Origin: Clitopilus passeckerianus
Lineage: Eukaryota; Basidiomycota; Agaricomycetes; Agaricales; Entolomataceae
Direction: 5' to 3'
Length of the DNA stretch: 64,000 nt
Assembly (NCBI GenBank): GCA_944990035.1
Contig: CALYLX010000025.1
Location: 164,349-228,348 of the forward strand
Below, in pieces: positions 43,785 through 54,300 of the stretch; the stretch's first letter is position 1; every line of letters begins with the position of its first letter. The notes under the pieces are model-generated. The model did no database searches and was not told the DNA's origin. It saw nothing but the letters and a program-made list of their open reading frames with translations. The position numbers were made by a program, and so were the translations under genes.

Positions 43785-44680
43785 ATGGACCCTCACAGAA
43801 AAGAGTCGCCAAACGGTGTCATTATTCGTTCTTACAAGCACGACGATCTGAAGGAAATCCAGGAAGTATTTACCAAAGGCACGCTGGAAGGAGGTAATAT
43901 GAGCTATTCTCCTGAACTATGGAACGGCTCTAAACCCGATTATTCCATCCAGCTGGTTCCCCATTGACTCAAGCCATAGAGCACTACCGCCCCTACGTCC
44001 TATCATCTATCCTGATCTTTGGCATCGCCGTATCTGTGACACTAGCTACCCAGCCATTCATACCCACCCAAAATCGACCACTTCCTTTCGGTAACGACTC
44101 CATTACTGCACGCATCCTCATCTTGGGCCTTTACCTCACATCCTTTGGCTGCTTCGCCTACGCACGTTCCGAGCGCAGGAGGATGACACGGGTCATCTCC
44201 ACGCATGTCGCTGGGAGCCTCCGGGATCTTACCGACATGGCCTCAACTTATGGACTGGACGCACCCACGGCGGAGAACCCATACTGCTTCTCAAATGGTC
44301 GCGGTGGATTCTGGGTGGCCGAAAAGGATGGGAGAATCGTTGGTTTCATTGGGTTGAGTGGGTCCAATCGCATCCTTCCTCGATGAATCGGTTAACTTAT
44401 CACTGGTGCAGAAATCTCGCTCAAAGATCCTAACCCAACGACGGGAGAAATAAGCCGTCTAATTGTTGCAGGCAATACGCGAGGGCAAGGGGTTGGCCGC
44501 CTGCTTATGAACGCGGTGTATGACCATGCCCGCTCTCATGGATTGAAGACACTAGGGCTTGCCACCAGTGAATTTTTCAACTCGTCCGCCAACAAACTTT
44601 ACCAGAAGGATGGCTGGGTGAGGACGGGAGTGACGTTCTTCGAAGGGCAGAAGCTGAAAACTATGGAGAAGGTTTTGTAG
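43785..44680 (+). CDS. Membrane-associated GNAT N-acetyltransferase (paralogue 2)
   Basis: Exon 1 starts MDPHRKESPNGVIIRSYKHD with GNAT beta1 and alpha1 (DDLKEIQEVFTKGTLEGG). The second exon begins SPLTQAIEHYRPYVLSSILI and holds two membrane segments (LSSILIFGIAVSVTLA and ARILILGLYLTSFGCFAYA). It continues with TDMASTYGLDAP and GGFWVAEKDGRIVGFIGL (beta2-beta3). The last exon has motif A (SRLIVAGNTRGQGVGRLLMN) and TLGLATSEFFNSSANKLYQK. The frame ends TAG at 44678-44680. It is adjacent to and in the same orientation as paralogue 3, with which it shares more than with the copy at 34151-35144, so these two are a tandem duplication. Confidence 0.8.
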
Positions 44681-44902
44681 ACAGCCTGGCTAATAGTTGA
44701 CCCCTAATACAGTACACCGTTATACACGAGGGATGTCCAACATGTAATTGTTCAGTTTTGAGTTATTCATAGGTTTCATGACTCGATTATCACCCAAGCA
44801 GTGTTGAAGGTCAAAGGAAGCAGAGTTGAAGGCAGTACAGATCCGCGCAAGTCCATGTCCCATCACGCCGGCCAGCAAGGAGATCTTTGATGCCACCGCG
44901 GT

Positions 44903-44909
44903 TTATATA
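44903..44909 (+). promoter_or_regulatory. TATA box for GNAT paralogue 3
   Basis: TTATATA within GGTTTATATAGCC, about 70 bp upstream of the ATG at 44977. Confidence 0.55.
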
Positions 44910-44976
44910 GCCACCACCATGCCAATCTTTGTCCTAAGTCTTTCTCTCCGAACACACTACTACCCCATCGTTTCCA

Positions 44977-45909
44977 ATGGGACAGATCAAAGAGCTTGAC
45001 GGGCAGAACAAGGTCCTCATCCGCCCGTACAAGGCTGATGACCACGAAGAAGTCAAGCACGTCTTCGTCAAAGGGACCTTGGAAGGACGTATGTGCTATT
45101 CGACAATCCCCTAGCTCCGATAGTGCATTAACCTTTCTCTCTGGTGTTTAAATAGCTGGATCTCCACTTACAGAGGCCTTGGCGGCTTTCCGACCTCACC
45201 TAATCGCGGCTTCTTGCTTCCTCGTTCTCGGAGTAGCTTCCACTCTTGTCCTTCTGGACCAATCACTGGCACAAATAATCAAAAGACCGTACATCCTAAT
45301 TCAAAACGGCTCTCCTCTTGACCGCTGGTGGATTGTGTGGCTCCTCCAGGCGTCTATCGGGCTCTACGTCTATGCTTTTCTCCGACGCAGGGCTTTGAGA
45401 AGCTTCTTACTGTACTTCCTTGGAGGTGGTCTACAGGATCTCAAGGATATACCTTACACCTATGACCTAGACGCTCCTTCCGAACCTACCGGCCCGTACT
45501 TCTCAGCGAATGGCCCTGGAGGCTTCTGGGTAGCGGAGAAAGACGGCAAGGTAGCTGGTTTTGTTGGCCTCAGTAAGTCTCTTTCCAGTCGTGTCCCTCC
45601 TTATGTTCCTCAACTAAAGGACCCGCTTACACAGAAACCTCAAAACAACCACCAACTAACGGCCCAAAGGTGTGGGTAGTTAGTCGCCTCATTGTCGCAG
45701 GGGACATGCGGGGGTATGGGATTGGGAGATTGCTCATGGATGCTCTGTACGCCCATGCTCGGAAGCATGACGTACCCAGATTGGAACTGGTCACTAGCAC
45801 ATTCTTCAATAAGGGCGCGAATAGGCTGTATGGACGTGATGGTTGGACACGGGTTAGGACGTGGAGAGATAGAGGAGAACTGCTCCAGACATTAGAGAAG
45901 ACGCTGTAG
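44977..45909 (+). CDS. Membrane-associated GNAT N-acetyltransferase (paralogue 3)
   Basis: Exon 1 is MGQIKELDGQNKVLIRPYKA with DDHEEVKHVFVKGTLEG; the second has SPLTEALAAFRPHLIAASCF, membrane segments (FLVLGVASTLVLLDQ, WIVWLLQASIGLYVYAFL) and GGFWVAEKDGKVAGFVGL; the third has SRLIVAGDMRGYGIGRLLMD, LELVTSTFFNKGANRLYG and DGWTRVRTW, TAG at 45907-45909. Order and introns match paralogue 2. Arg and Gly positions of the acetyl-CoA loop are kept. The tandem arrangement with paralogue 2 argues for recent duplication; substrate is unknown. Confidence 0.8.
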
Positions 45910-46235
45910 AGTAGATGAATCTTCCGTGTACTATTTGGGTTATTAATTGGGTTCGGATGATTGGACGCCCTTTTTATCGAATGTCAGGGCCTCATGCCAA
46001 AAGGCAGATGGGTATTCATAGGGTCCCCCTAGACTAGGTACCAATGGCTTGTGTATTCTGAAGAATCACATGTAATTGTATGGTGTTGAGGTTCATTCCT
46101 TGAAGTGTCTTGCTGTGTCGGCTTTATTCGGAGAGTTCGAAGAGCCATTTGAAGAGCAAAGAAATTACATTTGCGCCGTGAAAAGGGTAAAGTAGGTTGA
46201 GAAGGCGCGTTTTGTAGAGTATTACATCGTCGTTG
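45910..46235. other. Convergent intergenic region
   Basis: Between the 3' ends of the GNAT gene and COA1. Nothing recognised. Confidence 0.5.
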
Positions 46236-47050
46236 TCAAACGGCCGTGGTGTCTACGTTGATGGTCCTCCCATCATCGCAAATGACCTTGAAGCGTACTA
46301 AAGAAGGGGTTAGAAGGAGGTCAAGGTGTAAGAAAAGCTGGCGTACAAATGGTGAACGGAACTCCTTTCTCTTTCCTGATGCTGGTGAAATAGAGCGTTC
46401 CGGAACCTGGATTGAGATGAGCCAACAGCCTAGGCACAAGACCGAGTGAACGAACCCTTGGAACCCCGAATTCTGAAGCTAACATCGACATTGCCTTGGA
46501 GTTGACTGATCTACCATTGAAAACATGAGTACCAAAGGATAGGCAAAGTATTGGTGTGATACTCACCTCCCCATTAATCAGAGGGTCGCCATTCAACCAC
46601 CATTCGGGTTGGGGCCGTATGGCCTCACCAAGCACTTCCTTTAGGTTCATATCCTCCCTCACTGAACGCATGATTTGCCGAACAACCGAGCTAGAGATCT
46701 TCTCCTGGTTCGTAACGACGAACATGAAAACACCCCAGGCAGAAACTCCCAAAAGCGTGACTGCAAGCAATGTAGGCCATCGTTTCTGTTCAACATCAGG
46801 GTTGAGTTGTCTCCACAGCACCAGAGCTTACATTCACATGCGGCAGGTCGCGAGGTTGAGGCATAGGATGTTTGGCATAGTACGGTCTTGGACGTGAAGT
46901 ACCGGAATACGTTTCGATTGTGGGCTGCTTGGACGGTGGTGGTGGTCGAGCTGGCCAGTCCGTTGTATGATTTCGTACCAATTGAGGAGTAATACGCGCT
47001 TGTAGACCAACCCGATGGCGAATAGCAGCTCTTGCCAGCGTCAATGCCAT
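46236..47050 (-). CDS. COA1: Cytochrome c oxidase assembly factor Coa1-like
   Basis: Coa1 is a mitochondrial inner-membrane protein acting early in maturation of the Cox1 subunit. The N-terminus from ATG 47050, MALTLARAAIRHRVGLQARI, is a typical matrix presequence. A Pro-rich linker leads to a membrane helix (LLAVTLLGVSAWGVFMFVV). The Coa1 domain follows: SVVRQIMRSVREDMNLKEVL, EAIRPQPEWWLNGDPLINGE, then after a GTGAGT intron QLQGNVDVSFRIRGSKGS, GTLYFTSIRKEKGVPFTI and FKVICDDGRTINVDTTAV. Presequence, single TM helix and intermembrane-space beta-domain agree with the family. About 220 residues, complete. Confidence 0.85.
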
Positions 47051-47385
47051 AATGGTCAATGAGAGTCCAATCGGCTGAAACGGCGCATGAAGTCTTTCCG
47101 GTGCTCTTGCCGAATTCGGTAACCATAGCTCACGTGTTTCTTTATTTTCTGGGTTACGTCATGTCGCTTTTTAACCTTTTCCGCCACCAATCTCAGGCTA
47201 TGTTCACGAGATTTACCTCAAATGGTTATCTTCTATCCGAAATTCCTCTCGTAATGTGACTAGAACCAGAATTCGCGACTGAACATAGCCAAAATATTAC
47301 GAATTCGCCTAGTGGCGCATATTTGGCACTCTGTTAAAGCTCATGGCAGTTGCTTTCTTCTTCCCTCCCTCCCTCAACGACTACC
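47051..47385. other. Divergent promoter region (COA1 and coiled-coil gene)
   Basis: No exon recognised; no clear TATA element, consistent with housekeeping-type promoters. Confidence 0.45.
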
Positions 47386-49353
47386 ATGGCTGCGATGCCT
47401 GCCTACATGTTCGGTGTCTTGGACCCACGGGACGGCGGTGATGGAGAAGTCAAGGTTCTTAACGTTGACTACGCCGTCGAAGACTTCGCCAGGCCGCCCT
47501 TGTTCGATCAATTGGATACGATGAAATCGAACCTGAAGGTGAGTTGTACCGACAAAAAAAGTGATTATATGCGTGCTTAAAATCTATAGAATGACCCCTT
47601 GAGTGTTGTACAGCTTGTTATCGAGCTTCAAGTCGAGAAAATGCGGACTACAGAAGCGCTCCGGGCTCGGGATGCTGTCGTGCATAAACTATCTGAAGCC
47701 TATGACACTCTTCGTCAGCGAACATCCGTCCTCGATAGGCTTCAAGGATCGGGCTATGACCGTTCGGCTCTGCCGAGCCCCATGATTGAGCCACCATCGA
47801 GTGAGACGGAGGTTGCAAAGCTCAAGGAAGAGATATCAAGTCTGCAGGAGATCATCAAAGCTTTGCAGGAGGAGCTCAACTTTATGAAAGGAAACTCGCT
47901 GAAGGCTATGGGGCCACCACCTCGCTATGAAGATGGCTTGATGAAGGCATGTATGCGCTTTGTACACGTTGCAAACCCATCCTAATGAATACTGGGTATT
48001 GCATAGTTGGAAATTCCAGAACACGTGAGATCGCGTCCACAGTCACAGCCTGTCAATCCGGAAGCAGCTCAGAGGCCGGGTCCACGCCCTATTGACAGTC
48101 CGTTCTTCTCGCAGTCCTCTCCGCTGTTCTCTTCTTGCTCTTGTCAAAATTCACCCAATCCCAATGCCACGGCAACGAAAGTTGAAATGCCTGAGCTAGA
48201 GGTACGACCAACCTGAGCTCTGTTGTAACGCATACATTTTACTCATGTTGTCCAACTAGGGTCCCTTCTATTTTCCTCAGTCGGAGGACACGGCCGAGAT
48301 GGTCAAAGCTCGATGCTCGGTGCTTGCCTCTTTGCCACTTCCGGACGAAGTGCCCGACGATATGCTCAGCCCACTCACCATCCCTTCTCCCTACACTTTT
48401 AGTGATCTTATCTCGGGCATGAGTGGCGTGAGTTGTATCCAATCAGTTTCTGGGACTACCTAATAACATTCTATCATGTCTAGCCTCTGAGAACATCCTT
48501 GGGCAGCTATCGCGTTTTTCACGCTTTGAATACCGTGTGGTGCCCCGACAGAGAAGAGCACGGGTACTTCTACTCGCCTGTATTCAAGTGTAGCACAAAC
48601 CCTCGAGTCAATACTGCCCATCGTTGGAATGCCGTGGACGTCATCAATCGCATGAACAAACCGACTGGTACGTCTATTCGATCATGGCTTCATTTCACGC
48701 ACATAACCAGCTCAGCAGAATGTTTCTTCAACAAGGACGGAATTTGGTACTACGCTGGCGTGTACAAAGCATTTCGCCTGGCGGACCTCACTACCAAGGA
48801 GTGGTCTGAGCTTTCAAACGAGGTATATGCTCATTTTATCCCTTCCATATATCCCCCTGAGCCTGACCTACATAACCAGGCTACGCAATCCATCGTCAAA
48901 GAAACAATCGCAGGACGCAAAAACACATCCCCACAAAACATCTACGAAATCTCCCAACTCTACGCCGCAGGAGCCCTCAAGGTCGCTTGCATCGCTCTGC
49001 AATGCGTCAGCTTTAACAACACCATGTACAAAGCCCTTTTGGAGCATACGACTATTTTCGCACAGAGCAAGATGAAGAACTTGCTTGGAGGGGGGAGTAA
49101 TGCTGGGAGTCCTGCTCCGGGTGCTGCAGCGACCCTTCACGTTTCAACGCCTCCCATTCCGACGCCTGTGCCTATGGCTGGGTCTGGTTCGCGTTTGAGC
49201 GCGGACAATTGGAGCGGCAGCTCTGGGAGTTCGAGTCAAGGAACTGCTGGGACGGCTACGACGCGTGTTGAAAGTGGAGGTCATCAACTAATGGCGGCGT
49301 TCAATGGTATGTGTTTGGGGAAGCAGAGTGGAGAAAAGGCGGAGGTGAAGTAG
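47386..49353 (+). CDS. Coiled-coil protein with DUF6697-like C-terminal domain
   Basis: ATG at 47386 starts MAAMPAYMFGVLDPRDGGDG. The second exon encodes a coiled coil (LVIELQVEKMRTTEALRARD, later LKEEISSLQEIIKALQEELN) followed by AMGPPPRYEDG, a PPxY motif. Short exons carry a Pro/Ser-rich linker and FPQSEDTAEMVKARCSVL. The 284-codon last exon has the folded domain: SLGSYRVFHALNTVWCPDRE, HGYFYSPVFKCSTNPRVNT, ECFFNKDGIWYYAGVYKAFR, then helices LYAAGALKVACIALQCVSFN. This Trp/Cys-rich domain resembles what is catalogued, from memory, as DUF6697 in basidiomycetes. Joining all pieces into one gene is likely because introns are in phase, but a two-gene arrangement is possible. Function is unknown; the absence of a signal peptide suggests a cytosolic or nuclear location. 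Confidence 0.65.
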
Positions 49354-49654
49354 TGAAATGGTGGTTCCAGCTTTGTTGCTTTCCCCTTCGGCCCTTGTAC
49401 GAATTCTTTTTGGCTTCTGTTGATTTCAAAGGGACTCTCGTATCGATACCATTAGCATTCACCATACCTACATCTTCTTGGCCCTTCAGCACGATATATT
49501 ACAAGGATCACGATCATCCGTCTCATACACAAGTATTGTACTTAATAGCCAGCTTCAGCTTGTCGCCAAAAACTGTAGATTATCACATTTTTCGGTGTTT
49601 CCTGGAAGATGTTTTAGATGATAATTATGTCAAGCCTAGATACATCTACACATT
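49354..49654. other. Convergent intergenic region
   Basis: Between the coiled-coil gene and the SDR gene 3' ends. Nothing recognised. Confidence 0.5.
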
Positions 49655-51013
49655 TTACAACTTCACTGAAGCACCTGCAGCTACACCATGGAGGTACCTG
49701 GCACCTCCATCTAGTAGCGTGTGAGTCCCCGTAATATGCGCTGAAGCTGGTGAGGAGAGGAAGAGGGCAAAGCCAGCCATATCTTGTGCATTACCGAAAC
49801 GACCTAGGTTGAGAACGAAGGGTTAGGTTCCTACCCAAGAGGAGAAGCGACAAGCTTGGTGCTTACCTGTCGGTTGGCCAGCGGTGAAGACTTCTTCCCC
49901 TGCTGTTTTCATGCCATAGGCAGTCATTTTGCTTGGGAACAGGCCGGGAAGGATGGCGTTCACACTGTTCGTACGAAGTCAAGTCAATCAACTGCGGATA
50001 TAATCATATGAAATCACGAACGTAATGTGTTGTGGGCCTAATTTCAGAGCAAGAGCAGAAGTAAGCTGGTTCACTGCTGCTTTACTTGGTTGGTCTGAGG
50101 GTGACAATTTTCAGATTCATTGACTGGTCGTAAACGGGAGATGGTACTTACAACTCCAAGTGCCGTTGCCTTCGCTGCTGAGAGCACCTTCTGTACGAGG
50201 GTCGATGGAGGCGGTTGAAGAGATGTTGATGACTCGAGCAGGATCGCGGTTGTTCGAGTCTTTGGCGAGGAGGTCGGTGAGGCTAGATCGGTAAAGTTAA
50301 GTGGGAGTTCGTTCAAGAATACATCAGAGACGTACCCGGCAGTCACTGCAAACAGGAATCAGTCCTTTACTCAGAGAACAGAGAAAAATGAGCGCACTGT
50401 AGAAGATGCTCTTGACATTGACATTGAAGACGTTATCCCAGCCCTTCTCTTCAGGGAAGTCGTTATAAGCACCTCCCCATGTGATTCCGGAGTTGTTAAC
50501 GAGGACATGCAGTTTGTTCTCGCGTTTCTTGAACTCCTTGATAAGGGCTTCGCAACCAGCACGAGACTGTTATGGAGGATGAGCGTTGGCGTGCAGGATT
50601 AGGGAGGTCAGCTTCAGACGCACCCCGACATTTGCAACGATGTATTGAACAGGTTGCGTTGCACCTTTTCCGATTTCAGCAGCAGCCTAGGAAAAGGAAG
50701 TCAGTGTATATGTCCTTCGAGTGTTTGCAGTGATACATGGGAGCGTACCTCCTTGAGCTGGCTCTCTTTCCTCGAGGCAATGTAGACCTTTGCACCATTC
50801 TGTGCAAATCCAGCTGCAATCATCTTCCCTATCCCAGAGCTGCCTCCGGTGACGAGAACTGGATTCCCCGCTCAGTAATTTCCTCCGATATTTCATAAAG
50901 TTTCCTCACCAATCTTTCCCTTGACATTGAAGAGAGATGAAATACTAAGATCTGTGAAGGTCATGTGGTGAGAACTCGCTTATACAGGTAGGAAGTCTCC
51001 TCTTACCTGCCAT
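49655..51013 (-). CDS. Short-chain dehydrogenase/reductase
   Basis: A classical SDR with Rossmann fold using NAD(P). The first codons MA (ATG at 51011-51013) join over a GTAAGA intron to DLSISSLFNVKGKI; a start at 50964 inside that intron is the alternative. The cofactor motif is LVTGGSSGIGKMIAAGFAQN. NNSGITWGG replaces the usual NNAG. VINISSTASIDP carries the catalytic Ser, and, across an intron, GTWSYQPSKAAVNQLTSALA gives the Tyr-x-x-x-Lys pair. The end reads VNAILPGLFPSKMT, then ITGTHTLLDGGARYLHGVAA and TAA at 49655-49657. Seven or so exons, about 290 residues. The YxxxK tyrosine codon itself is split by an intron. Substrate is unknown; no gene cluster context suggests a pathway. Confidence 0.85.
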
Positions 51014-51387
51014 AGCGACTGAAACCGGAGTGTAGGATGCAAAAAAGGTTAAACAAGACTTGGACTGGTTATATGATGGACATTGACATGGCTGGAGGCT
51101 GCTACTCCGGATGCTGTTCGGCTATGCAAAAGCCGGTAACTCCGACTTGCAGTTCTGAGGAAGGCTCACTCATGCCGTCGCAGGCAGCAAGTTGCCCGGA
51201 CTGTACGCAGGAAATATCACGCTCAAAATCGTCGGGAATTTAATGAATAGCAACCAAGTCTATAGTAATCATTAGGTGTAACGATGATATAAGTCCAAGT
51301 AAAGCAACAAGAAGGAATCGTATGCAAGTCGGTCGAAAATAAATAATAAATTGTCCACATATACAGACGGAAATACCTCTCCAAGGA
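51014..51387. other. Intergenic region
   Basis: SDR promoter side and 3' side of the intersectin gene; a plus-strand Cys-containing open frame (51037-51243) has no support. Confidence 0.45.
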
Positions 51388-54300
51388 CTACTGGTTTCTC
51401 CTCTGCTTCTTCATAGCGCGATCTTCAGCATGCCGACATCTACGGCCGGCGTATTCGACCTCGTTCATCCATGCTTGAAAAAAGTCAGCACTGGCTCAAG
51501 AACAGGCGGAAGCTCAACGCACATGTACACTCTTTTACCGATAGAGCTTTGAGCATAATAGAATCTCCGCCTCTCGGATAAGCCTGGCCGACTTCGAAAG
51601 TGATGTCATCTTTTCCATGGGTGACCTGTGCATGAGCAAGGGGTATCGGCTAAACGTTGCCAATGAGCTGAGATTGCGACCAAATGTGGGTTTGTGGACT
51701 TACCAATCTATACAGTGTCTTCATCGACTCGTCTGTCAAGACGAAGATGTCGCTGCACAGGAACCCATAGAGTTTCCTGCCACTCTTAGCCTTGGCTAAT
51801 GCTCCCTCCTTGAGTAATCTTCGAGGGCCCATATATCTTGTCGGGGCCGTAAGGTCAAGTCGACTATGGAAACATCAAATACTGGCCGAAAACATCAAGT
51901 TCGGGTACGGACCCTTGCCCAATCCAAAGATACTGCGAAAGTTCCTTTAGCTTTTCTCGACCTTCCTGGTCTCGAATAGATTCATTGATGTGCTCTAAGA
52001 TCTTCTCCGAGATGTCTAAAGCCCGCTCGATATTCTTCTTTTCTGGACCTTCTCCAGTGTGATGCAGAATTTGCTTGATCAGCAGAGGGTATCTCGTTGC
52101 TCGTTGCACTTTAAAAGACTGGAGTCAAAACCGGTGAGTATGTGCAAACGGATGTGAGACGTACTGGGCACAAGAAGGTAACTTGAAAGGTCCAAATTCC
52201 GCACCGCAGGATCGTCCCGAAGTCGCTACGACCCAGTTCAGCGCATATTGCAAGTGAATGGCGAGATGGACCCTTACCTGCAAGTGGACAGCGAGCTCAG
52301 CATTTGAGTCCCGGAGGGACTTGAGGACCTTGATGGCATTTCCTTGATTAACACAGTACGCCTAGGATAGGTAAGCTAGGCATTTTAGCAGGAGGTGCGG
52401 GTCTCACCATGTAGCTAGCCATATTCGGGATATGGTCCAAGAGGATATCGCCTATCCTATCGATGTATAACCTGCAATCCCTCTGTCTATCTTCAAGAAC
52501 GCTCAAGAAAGTCTTGTATAGCGTGTGAGCCCAACTCTGAAGAGTATTGGTAGCAAAGAGTAGCTTACCGTATTCGTAATCAGGATATCCTCAATGTTAG
52601 CGAAAATGACCGTAATCTCCTTTTGCGATAGTAGAGGAAGCATGGTCCCATAGAATTTCTGTGGATACGTAAATTCCGTGAATTCTTGGAAGGTGGTAAC
52701 TTTACGAACCTCGACGATCAATTGCAGATCCCGAACATATGCGCCTTCAGTGGTAATCAACTCGAAAATAGCCTACAAAAACGGGTCAAGCATTGCACTA
52801 CCACATCTTCATTGTCCAACTCACCTCCTGTCGTTTACGTTCCCCGGACGGGAGACCTTCCAATGCCGACTTATCCACGAGGCTTGCCCAAGACTTACGA
52901 AAACGGTACATGTCAGCAAGCAGATGAAAATGAGGCTTATAAGTACTTACTGAGCCGAATCCCGGACTAGGAGATCGCGATATCTCCTCTCCACCCTTGC
53001 TTCCGCTAGTCGTTGGGGTCATGTTCACCACACTGATCGGACCTGAGATGTTCAACGTCTTCCTTCCCGTCTCCGGGTCTGGTGTCTTCGACCTTCCAAG
53101 GATGTTGTGCAGGAAGTTGGAATAGCTTTTGGTTTCCTGGGTGGGACTGGGTATATTGGCGAAGCTGGTATTCGAAGGCGATGACGCGACGGTGTCCATC
53201 GACAACGTGGAAGCGACCGACATGCGGTTGGCCTGATTTTGCTTGAAGGATTCGTACCTCTCGAAGGCGTCGTCCAGTCGCTGAGCATGATCCGGTTCAG
53301 GTTCAGGTTCTTCTATAAGGGGTGGCGGGACCGGTGGCAGGTCCTTATTTTCCTTCATCGATGCTGACGATTTGCGTCGTTTTTCAGGAGCTGCAGGCGC
53401 TGCAGGTGCAGGGCGCCGTTTGATGGAACCAACACGTGGAGGCCTAGGTGGAGGATTCTTCTCCTTGGTTAGAATGAGGCCGGCAGCTTCCAGCACCATT
53501 TGTCGTTCATGGGCGCGGGCCTCCTTGTCAGCTTTGGTCTCTTCCTCGTCATCGTCACTCTCGTCGAAAGAGAGGTAGCTGGAAGAGGTATCAGTGTCGT
53601 CGTCTGAGTCGGAATCGGTATCTTCAGCATAGTCTGGTTTCATAGTCTCGTGTTTCGGGGCAGGCATGTTGTCAACCTTGGGAGTGTTAGTAGAGGGAGA
53701 AACAAATTCAAGTGCAGCCGAGGCCTCCGCGACAGGTTTATCACTGGGTCTTGGTGTTCGATTTGAGTCTGCTAACCGATGTGCAGGTGAAATAGCGAAA
53801 TTAAATGCATTCCATGTTAATTTGAGAGTTTGACGTATATGTAAAATAAAGCGGAAAAAAGTAATTTCAGCCTAAGATATCCAACACGGAGGTAAACGAA
53901 AAGAACTCAATAGCGAAGGAATAGCACTAACCCTCCACAGCCTCCAGGTATGCAGCAGGCACGATGAATACAACACCTCCCTGCTCAGCTTTCCACCATT
54001 CCTCCTCGCTCTTGTCGATGATGTTCAATTCATCGCCTTCCATGAAGGGCAATTCGTCAGGATTGTTGCCAGTGTAGCTGTATAGAGCCTTGGCCTTGGC
54101 TATACATGGCAAGTTTATATTAGTAAGAATGAGTTTCGGTGTAAAGCAAGAAAGCTTACATGGCGTGCAAGGTTCCACGTAGGCCTTAGGGAACAACCCA
54201 GATTTACCAGTGTTGATCAGGGTGCCAAACCACCAATCACCACCGGTTTTGGACGGATTCGCCTTTACAATCAGGTTCTCACCGAATGCTAAAGACTGAT

